A stretch of DNA of 64,000 bases, from positions 124,001-188,000 of the forward strand of contig QWDQ01000022.1 in the NCBI GenBank assembly GCA_003868215.1, written 5' to 3'. The position numbers were made by a program, and so were the translations under genes. The stretch's first letter is position 1. Every line of letters starts with the position of its first letter. The DNA is from Pseudophaeomoniella oleicola. Its lineage: Eukaryota > Ascomycota > Eurotiomycetes > Phaeomoniellales > Phaeomoniellaceae. Of this stretch, positions 57,858 through 64,000 are shown piece by piece. The notes beneath the pieces were generated by a model, which had not been told where the DNA came from, did not search any database, and saw only the letters and a program-made list of their open reading frames with translations.

Positions 57858-60800
57858 ATGCCCTCGAAACCTGTGACGAATAACGATCGTCAAGTTCCAC
57901 CTGCGCCCGGCCTCCTTGCCCAGAGTCTCCGCGACCCAGTGCCAGAACAAGAAAACGGCCGCTCTAGTCGGAAGAAGGGTAGGAAGTCGACGCCGAAAGA
58001 GACAAACCTTATAGAGACAGAGGAGCCGCCGGTGAATGACTTGCCTGCACCTCCATCACCTCCCCAACGGGCGCGTCGGTTCCGAGGTGCTCGCTACGCA
58101 GAGGAGCCCGAAGCCAAAGGCAATCATAACAAGTCTCCTATCCTGAATGGATTAGGCAGCCTCGATTCCGAGACTGACAATGACACCTCGTATCGAACAA
58201 ATCAATGGACTAGAAGCATCCCCTTGGGCGTAAGCCCGCCTGTGGATGCTCTTTCACGTCCTACTTCCATCAGCGAGTCTCCGCCTGTCGCTCTGCCGGC
58301 GGCCGACCGTGGTGGATACACTATCGCAAGCCCTCCGATCTCTCCACCGCAAAGAAAGGCAAGGCCGCTTAGTTACGGAGGACATAGCTCAGGTTCACGG
58401 CAACCGTCATCAGAGAAGAATCACCGGTATCCTGCCAGCCATGCTCAATTTGTGCAACCTCCCTTACCCCATCTACCTCAGGCGCACTTTTACGGTGCTC
58501 CGGACATAGATCTTGGACTGGGTGCGTGGCCTCAGGCACAGTCGAAAGATGATACCGTACATTTCATGTCTTTTGACAACCTAGCAACGACGGGACCGCA
58601 CGATCAGCGAGGTTCAACACAATGTCTTCTGGTTGGTTCTTCGGGCAGACTTGACGTGATTGGATTTGATGGTGAGAAGCTGAAGCCGCTTGGCTTCCTG
58701 CCACATCTGCAAGGAGATGTGATCTCTGCCAAACTCCTCCCATCAGAGGCTATTCCGGATTCGCTTACTGGGGTCTGTCCTCTTGTCGTCGTCGTCAGCC
58801 ACGGATTGAAGCTTGACACTGTCGAGCTCCAGAGTCCTGCGTCTGGTGGAGGCTCGGATGACAGTGATGCAGTTGTCGGAAAGAGACACCCGGAAGATCC
58901 CAACCAGACCTCTCTGAAAAACTTCCAGACTAGAGTAGATGTCTTCTCTCTCTCGACTCAAGAGCGCGTGGCAACGCTTTTTGAGAGCGAGATAGTCCAA
59001 TCTACTCCACCTGTCCCCGGATTTCGAGGGCTTCCCTCGTTACCACCACCTCCTCTGGGAGATCTCAGTGTCAGCGCTAAAGGCAGGTATGTTTTGTTGA
59101 CATCGGGGGCAAGCGGTGAGGTCTACATCTTCAGCCCGTCAATTAGCGGATTTCGATGTATAGCAAAACTTTGGACTACACTGCAGGCGCGGGACGTCCG
59201 CAAATACTCGAGTTCGTCCAGCTCGGCGGATTCGGAAGCTTCCCCAGCTGATCCTTACGGGGGTAGGTCTCATCGGCCGTTACCCCTTCTAACCTCGAGT
59301 GACCGGTGGCTTGCATTTGTACCCCCTGCTGCGCCGTCACGGCCATCGAACCATGGCACCGTTTTCTCGGGTGTCGTCCATGGGCGTGTACCTGGGTTAG
59401 ACTCGCTGACGGCGCCACCAAAACCTCCTCCGACATGTGCGATAGATTCTCCTGACGCTGAAAGCATCTTGAACAGAATGGCCAGGGGCGTTGCCAAGGA
59501 GGTCGTAAAGGGTGCAAAATGGCTGGGTGAGCAGGGGATGCAGACATGGAACAACTACTGGAATAGGGATGCGTCACCTCCTCAGGCTTCAACTTTCAAT
59601 AATCGTTTTAACCAGCCTTTGGAGACGGTGTACCCTCCAAATGTATTCCCTCCGACTCATGCACCCGAAGCTCGAACTCCGACAGATGAACCTGCCGTCG
59701 TGTCTGTGATTGATCTCACCCAACTGGAACAGCAGATTGAGCGCAAGACAGGTGCTTCGATCGCTGCCATCGCTACTTTCCAACCTCCTGGAGGATGCAG
59801 CTTCTTGTCCTTTTCTCCGACTGGCCTCTCACTGTTGACAGCCACGAAGAAGGGTGATGTGCAGTACATATGGGATTTGATGCAGTTAGCTTATACACGT
59901 ACGGCTGGACTGGTATCGAGCAACCCAGCATCGGTGGATGGAGATCCTACTCTCGTCTCGCCAAGGATCCGGCAGATCGCGAAATACGCAAGACTGAGCT
60001 CATCGAGTATTCTGGACCTCGTTTGGACCGACTTGATAGGTGACCGTTTTGCAATGTTGACCAGAAATGGCACCATTCATGTATTCGATGTCCCCCAGAG
60101 TGCGTTTCAGTGGCCACCACCTCGAAGGATCGCCCGAGCGCCGCCTCAGTCGCCCGGCTTGTCGCCTTCCAGAGCCAGCGAACCTGATACCACGAGTAGT
60201 ATGCTCGCCTCCGCAATGAAATTTGCAGGGAAGACGCAACCCATACTTGCCAACCTTCGTGGGAGAGCTCCAAGTATGGGCACCACCTTCAGTGGTATGG
60301 GTGGCTCTGGCATGGGATTCGCTTCAGCAACCGGTGTACGAAGTGGTAAGGCTGTCGCTGCAGGACTCAGTAAATCAGTCGGAGCAGCCAGTGATACTGT
60401 CAATAACCTAAGACACGCTGGTGAAAATCGAGTTCATCTGAATGGATTGGCCAAGGACCCTCAACCAGGTCGCTTAGTCTGGGTTCATCAGAGAGGCAGG
60501 ATCTCAATCGCTGCTGTGGACGAAGTTGCTGTTCGCATTTACAGAATCAAGCGACGCATCATGGGCAGCAAGCAACCTGGCAGGATCAAAGTGTCGGTCA
60601 TTGATGCTCGCAGAGCTATGGAGTGTCCGCTTCCATCGATGGATCAACTCGCCAAAGTGGGTGAAAAGGACGTCGGCTTCTGGAAGTTCGGGAGTGCGTC
60701 TCGCAGAAACATTCCCTCAACACATACGAAACATCCATTATCGCATGCCGAACTCGAAACGAATGCCCCGTACCAACCCTTTCATTCAGACCGCAGGGTC

Positions 60801-61274
60801 AATCTGTTCGTCTACAAAGTCGACGGTACTGGTGGACTTGATCTTCTGGAAGAGTCTATGACATCTTCGCCGAGCCAGCTCCTTTCGATGGCAGCTCAAC
60901 CTGCCTCCGCCATGTCTCCATCCCAGTGGATATTCGGCGATGAAATACCAACGACACAATTGAATCTCCGAGCATCTGCGGACGATGACGATCCCGCGTC
61001 TGAGCCAGTTCTGGAGAATGAGACATTCGGTCTGGGCCGTAATTCGACAATTATTCGTCAAGCTCCGGGCGGTCAGAATGTGAACGATGCTGGCCATGCT
61101 ATTGAGGAAATTGTCATCACCACTCGGAGAAGAAAGAACAAAGGAGCTCACAATGACGGTGTGTTTAGTGGAGGCGTCGATTCTGGAAGCGGTAACCACG
61201 GGGACTCTTTTGATGAAGACGGATTCTTTGAAGATGACTGTGAGGTTCTGGATTGGGCTGGCGATAGGGTTTGA
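57858..61274 (+). CDS. BCAS3-like WD40/beta-propeller protein
   Basis: Intronless frame of 1138 residues. The N-terminal 230 residues are Pro/Ser-rich and disordered. From HFMSFDNLA on, short WD-like strands follow: LLVGSSGRLDVIGFDG, RVDVFSLSTQERVATLFES, GRYVLLTSGASGEVYIFSP, FLSFSPTGLSLLTATKKGDV and RFAMLTRNGTIHVFDVP. The propeller is broken by long loops. An amphipathic segment (RMARGVAKEVVKGAKWLGEQ) precedes the late blades. The C-terminus is acidic (FDEDGFFEDDCEVLDWAG). This fits the fungal BCAS3 family, related to PROPPIN-type propellers; in animals BCAS3 joins phagophore membranes. A role in autophagy or membrane binding here is inference. The assignment rests on overall layout, not on a single signature. 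Confidence 0.65.
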   Translation: MPSKPVTNNDRQVPPAPGLLAQSLRDPVPEQENGRSSRKKGRKSTPKETNLIETEEPPVNDLPAPPSPPQRARRFRGARYAEEPEAKGNHNKSPILNGLGSLDSETDNDTSYRTNQWTRSIPLGVSPPVDALSRPTSISESPPVALPAADRGGYTIASPPISPPQRKARPLSYGGHSSGSRQPSSEKNHRYPASHAQFVQPPLPHLPQAHFYGAPDIDLGLGAWPQAQSKDDTVHFMSFDNLATTGPHDQRGSTQCLLVGSSGRLDVIGFDGEKLKPLGFLPHLQGDVISAKLLPSEAIPDSLTGVCPLVVVVSHGLKLDTVELQSPASGGGSDDSDAVVGKRHPEDPNQTSLKNFQTRVDVFSLSTQERVATLFESEIVQSTPPVPGFRGLPSLPPPPLGDLSVSAKGRYVLLTSGASGEVYIFSPSISGFRCIAKLWTTLQARDVRKYSSSSSSADSEASPADPYGGRSHRPLPLLTSSDRWLAFVPPAAPSRPSNHGTVFSGVVHGRVPGLDSLTAPPKPPPTCAIDSPDAESILNRMARGVAKEVVKGAKWLGEQGMQTWNNYWNRDASPPQASTFNNRFNQPLETVYPPNVFPPTHAPEARTPTDEPAVVSVIDLTQLEQQIERKTGASIAAIATFQPPGGCSFLSFSPTGLSLLTATKKGDVQYIWDLMQLAYTRTAGLVSSNPASVDGDPTLVSPRIRQIAKYARLSSSSILDLVWTDLIGDRFAMLTRNGTIHVFDVPQSAFQWPPPRRIARAPPQSPGLSPSRASEPDTTSSMLASAMKFAGKTQPILANLRGRAPSMGTTFSGMGGSGMGFASATGVRSGKAVAAGLSKSVGAASDTVNNLRHAGENRVHLNGLAKDPQPGRLVWVHQRGRISIAAVDEVAVRIYRIKRRIMGSKQPGRIKVSVIDARRAMECPLPSMDQLAKVGEKDVGFWKFGSASRRNIPSTHTKHPLSHAELETNAPYQPFHSDRRVNLFVYKVDGTGGLDLLEESMTSSPSQLLSMAAQPASAMSPSQWIFGDEIPTTQLNLRASADDDDPASEPVLENETFGLGRNSTIIRQAPGGQNVNDAGHAIEEIVITTRRRKNKGAHNDGVFSGGVDSGSGNHGDSFDEDGFFEDDCEVLDWAGDRV

Positions 61275-61483
61275 TTGGGTACACAAGTTTGATCACACGC
61301 ATATTTGGGAATTGGATGGCCTCAGTCATTATTCATACATGGTAAATTAGACGGCATTGGAAGTATATAGCATGTCACGACACGGTGATTTTGTGTTTTG
61401 GGGTCTCGGTTGTGCACTGCGTACGGGTCTGCAATTTTTCTCCCATCTCATAGCTCTCCTAAATGCATTCACTTCCGTTCGCT

Positions 61484-62884
61484 CTACTTTATAGACCGAC
61501 CTTTAACGTAGACTTTCGCAATGTTTCTATCATCGCCGGTCATGAGAAACTTCTCGAAGATCATGGCAGGAGAGTCGGCTTCTTCCACCGGCGCACTGAC
61601 TCGATCATCCAGCACGGTCGAGATTTCCAACGCATCGAACTCCTTGCCGACCTCAAACGAGCCGATCTTATCGGCCAAGTTGCAGACCCTCGCCCCGCCC
61701 AGGGTCGCGAGGTAGAAGCACTCGTGCAAAGTCAACGAGGGCTCCTTGCCGCCGCTCAGCACGTCGCGCGCATGGCTCGTGATGAAGGCCTGCCGGGTCG
61801 CGTCGAGGATGCTGCTGCTGAAGCCGCCGCCGGAGTCGGTGCCGAGGCCGATCTTGCGCATGCCGAGGTCGAGGAACCGGCGGATCGGGGCCGCCGCCCA
61901 TTCGCCGCCCGTCGTGTTGCTGACGGGGCAGTGCGCGATGCCGATCTGGTGGGCGAGCATCTGCGACGTCTCGTACGGGTCGGTCGGGTAGATGCAGTGG
62001 GCCATGATGGTGCGGGGCGTGAACAGGTTGAAGTGCAGGTACAGGTCGGCTTCGTTGGTGAATTGCGGGAACAGTTCCTTGGTGAACGAGACTTCTTGCA
62101 GCGCTTCGTTGTAGTGCGTCTGGATCATGAGGTCTGGTAGCCGCGTCGCGATCTGGCCGAGCCCCTGGAGCAGGTCGGCCGGGCAGCTGATGGCGAAGCG
62201 TGGCGTGAGGATCGGTTGGACGAGCTGGCCGCGCGGGTCGAGCGATTTGATGTGCGAGATCACGTCTTCGGTGACGCGCAGAGATTCCTCAACCGAGGCG
62301 TCGCGGTAGAAGTCGGGCGAGTTGCGCGACATGTTGCACTTCCCGACGAACGCTCGCTGGCCTTTCTCGAGGCAGATCTCGGCGAGGATCTTGGTCGCCG
62401 GGCCGTGCAGGCTGCCATAGTATGCGGCCGTCGTGACGCCTTGTTTGATGAAGCCGTCCACGCACTTGGCGTAGGTGTCCCGAGCGTACTCCGGGTCCTC
62501 GAATTTGGCTTCGTGCGGGAACGTCACGGTGTTAAGCCAATCCATGATCTGCAGGCCTCGACCAGTGCCCCGCTGGGTCCATTGAGGGGCATGATTGTGC
62601 GTATCGATGAATCCGGGGATCAAGAACTCGCCGCGCTTCAAAATGCGGATGGGCAGCGACGGGATGTCCGATAAGGGGACGTTGGGGATCAGGGCCAGGT
62701 ACTTGCGTATGTCTGCTGAGGGCACATTTCTTTGCAACAGGACGATAGACCCTGTCGCGGAGATGACTAAAAGCCCGTTCGAAATGATCTCAACCTCTTG
62801 AGGCGTGATGGAATGTATAAGTGTGCCGTGAAATATCAGAGGTATAGGTATCTCAGGCCGATTGGGAAATTCCGAAGACTCCAT
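61484..62884 (-). CDS. GUD1: Guanine deaminase
   Basis: Converts guanine to xanthine and ammonia in purine use; a zinc amidohydrolase of the cytosol. Intronless frame of 466 residues, typical length. Zinc ligands are His96 and His98 in PGFIDTHNHAPQW, His257 in IQTHYNE (with Glu260 as likely proton shuttle), His296 in AHCIYP and Asp350 in LGTDSGGG. QRGTGRGLQIMDWLNTVTFP and THYNEALQEVSFTKELFP are typical of the family. The central two thirds of the gene are strongly GC-rich at third positions, unlike its 5' end and its neighbours. It converges with the BCAS3-like gene, 209 bp away. Confidence 0.94.
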   Translation of the reverse strand: MESSEFPNRPEIPIPLIFHGTLIHSITPQEVEIISNGLLVISATGSIVLLQRNVPSADIRKYLALIPNVPLSDIPSLPIRILKRGEFLIPGFIDTHNHAPQWTQRGTGRGLQIMDWLNTVTFPHEAKFEDPEYARDTYAKCVDGFIKQGVTTAAYYGSLHGPATKILAEICLEKGQRAFVGKCNMSRNSPDFYRDASVEESLRVTEDVISHIKSLDPRGQLVQPILTPRFAISCPADLLQGLGQIATRLPDLMIQTHYNEALQEVSFTKELFPQFTNEADLYLHFNLFTPRTIMAHCIYPTDPYETSQMLAHQIGIAHCPVSNTTGGEWAAAPIRRFLDLGMRKIGLGTDSGGGFSSSILDATRQAFITSHARDVLSGGKEPSLTLHECFYLATLGGARVCNLADKIGSFEVGKEFDALEISTVLDDRVSAPVEEADSPAMIFEKFLMTGDDRNIAKVYVKGRSIK

Positions 62885-64000
62885 AACGTACTTGCTGCCT
62901 GTGTTGATTCAATTTGGAGGATGCTGTGAGGAGCTTCCCTTTGTGCTGGCTTTCTTTCGTTCTGGTTGCCACAGATACCCTCCTTCTTTTCCGAGGGGTC
63001 CTGCCAATCTTTTACTATCGAGGAAATGCTCTTCGTTCAAATCATTGTATCAACGTGAAAAGATGTTCCAACAGTAGTAAGCCGTATCTTCATCTGAAGG
63101 CACAGCTACAACAACGTTTACCCGAGGTTTCGAAGAGCATTCACATTCATCGGAGTCGACCGTCTTACTCGCCCCAGCGATAGGGTGTATAGCTACTTGA
63201 TTAATCGGTTAGTGATAATTGCCCGCCTTCTCAATTGATATCGGTCTGGTATCCTATTGGCGCCCTCCATCTCACCCACCCGCAAGGCCCAAGTCGTAGC
63301 TGCGTTAGGCATTCCCCACTCTTCATCGGCTTGATAAGAGACAGTCGAGCAGTATTGTAATTCGGTTCCACTGGACTTGATGGGCGCGATGATTACCCCA
63401 GGAGTAGGCCATTTTCTGCCACCGGAGACTTTGTTTGTGACATTCGTATGTCGATGATATTGATATACAATCTCGGCGATATGATCTTGTAGGGAGGAGG
63501 AGTTGCGAAAGGTCTTGATGCATGAAAGGGGAGTCTCGGGACAGACCCGAAGATGCGATCGTCAATCGTGCGAGGGATATATCATATATAGAATTGCAGA
63601 GACAAAAAAAGCAATGGAACCAACAGACTACCTAGTATGCAGACTCACGGCTGCGATGTCCCCCTAAAATATCGAGATTCATACATAACACGTGCCCGTA
63701 AAACTTACTATCGGCTGGATTCTACCAATAAGGAAGTATATCCATACTCGCCCCCTTGTCGAACTGGCGTCCGCTAACCGCGATAAGGACGTCCGTGCCT
63801 CACCAACGTTACCATATCGGCAAGCAAGTATGCACAACGCAGAGCTCTCTAATCCCTGCAAGACACCTTGCTATTTGCCATGGCAAGAGGAGGAACGACT
63901 TGTGGCGCGATAAGCAATAGGGAATCCAAGACTAGATCGGCAAATCTTGTATCTTGTTTAGGAAAAGATGCAGAACCTCGGAGATGTCCTGCTTGATGGG
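62885..64000. other. Terminal intergenic region
   Basis: 1.1 kb upstream of guanine deaminase. Short frames only (the longest about 89 codons, 62914-63183), none recognisable. It should hold the guanine deaminase promoter. Confidence 0.4.

Noticed and set aside
61463-62140. 225-codon plus-strand open frame
   Set aside because: It is antisense to the GC-rich part of guanine deaminase, which has clear catalytic motifs; the open frame follows from biased codons.

Overview
The window looks like nuclear DNA of a filamentous ascomycete (Pezizomycotina). Genes are dense and lie on both strands. Introns are short (44-101 bp) with GT..AG borders and CTAAC/CTAAT-like branch sites. The gene set mixes conserved housekeeping genes with secreted hydrolases, a LaeA-like methyltransferase and a fungal SRPK-like kinase. 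Intergenic DNA is rich in TACC/TAGG simple repeats. I cannot place the genus; Eurotiomycetes or a related class is a guess. I see no tRNA, rRNA, CRISPR array or recognisable transposon.

Layout. 0-5 kb: a partial plus-strand gene end, casein kinase 2 alpha (minus), RNase P/MRP subunit Rpp1 (plus) and an Ala/Ser/Thr-rich secreted protein (minus). 5-8 kb: a gene-poor gap. 8-15.7 kb: the U2 snRNP subunit SF3B1/Hsh155 (minus, intronless), a GH5 exo-beta-1,3-glucanase (plus) and an NAD(P)-binding protein (minus). 16.5-25.4 kb: an FAD/NAD(P) oxidoreductase, an M28 aminopeptidase, a 75-residue unknown, a LaeA-like methyltransferase and a conserved-looking unknown. 27-39.5 kb: an unusual secreted or single-pass protein with an Asp/His-rich juxtamembrane stretch, an amidase, a class III aminotransferase, a subtilase with PA domain and a Kre9-like single-pass protein. 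40.6-52 kb: a GT31/fringe-like glycosyltransferase, an SRPK-like kinase, a GH51 alpha-L-arabinofuranosidase and an MFS sugar transporter. 52.6-64 kb: the splicing factor Cwc22, divergent from DPM2; a BCAS3-like WD40 protein; and guanine deaminase.

How they fit together. There is no operon-like unit. Hsh155 and Cwc22 both act in the spliceosome but lie 41 kb apart. Several neighbouring genes are secreted or cell-surface proteins for polymer breakdown or wall work: GH5, the aminopeptidase, the amidase, the subtilase and the Kre9-like protein. The GH51 enzyme followed by a sugar transporter on the same strand suggests, but does not prove, a small hemicellulose-use pair. Many neighbours are divergent and share promoters; CK2/RPP1 and CWC22/DPM2 are the tightest.

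The most unusual points are a GC-AG intron in the GH51 gene, a DPM2 gene whose first coding exon appears to be only the ATG, and a kinase with HGD and DFQ in place of HRD and DFG. In addition, a stop-free 54-nt intron lies next to the protease catalytic Asp, a coding (GAA)n tract sits in a signal peptide, and several genes carry GC-rich patches. All splice models are my own manual reading, checked for reading-frame continuity; none was tested against RNA.
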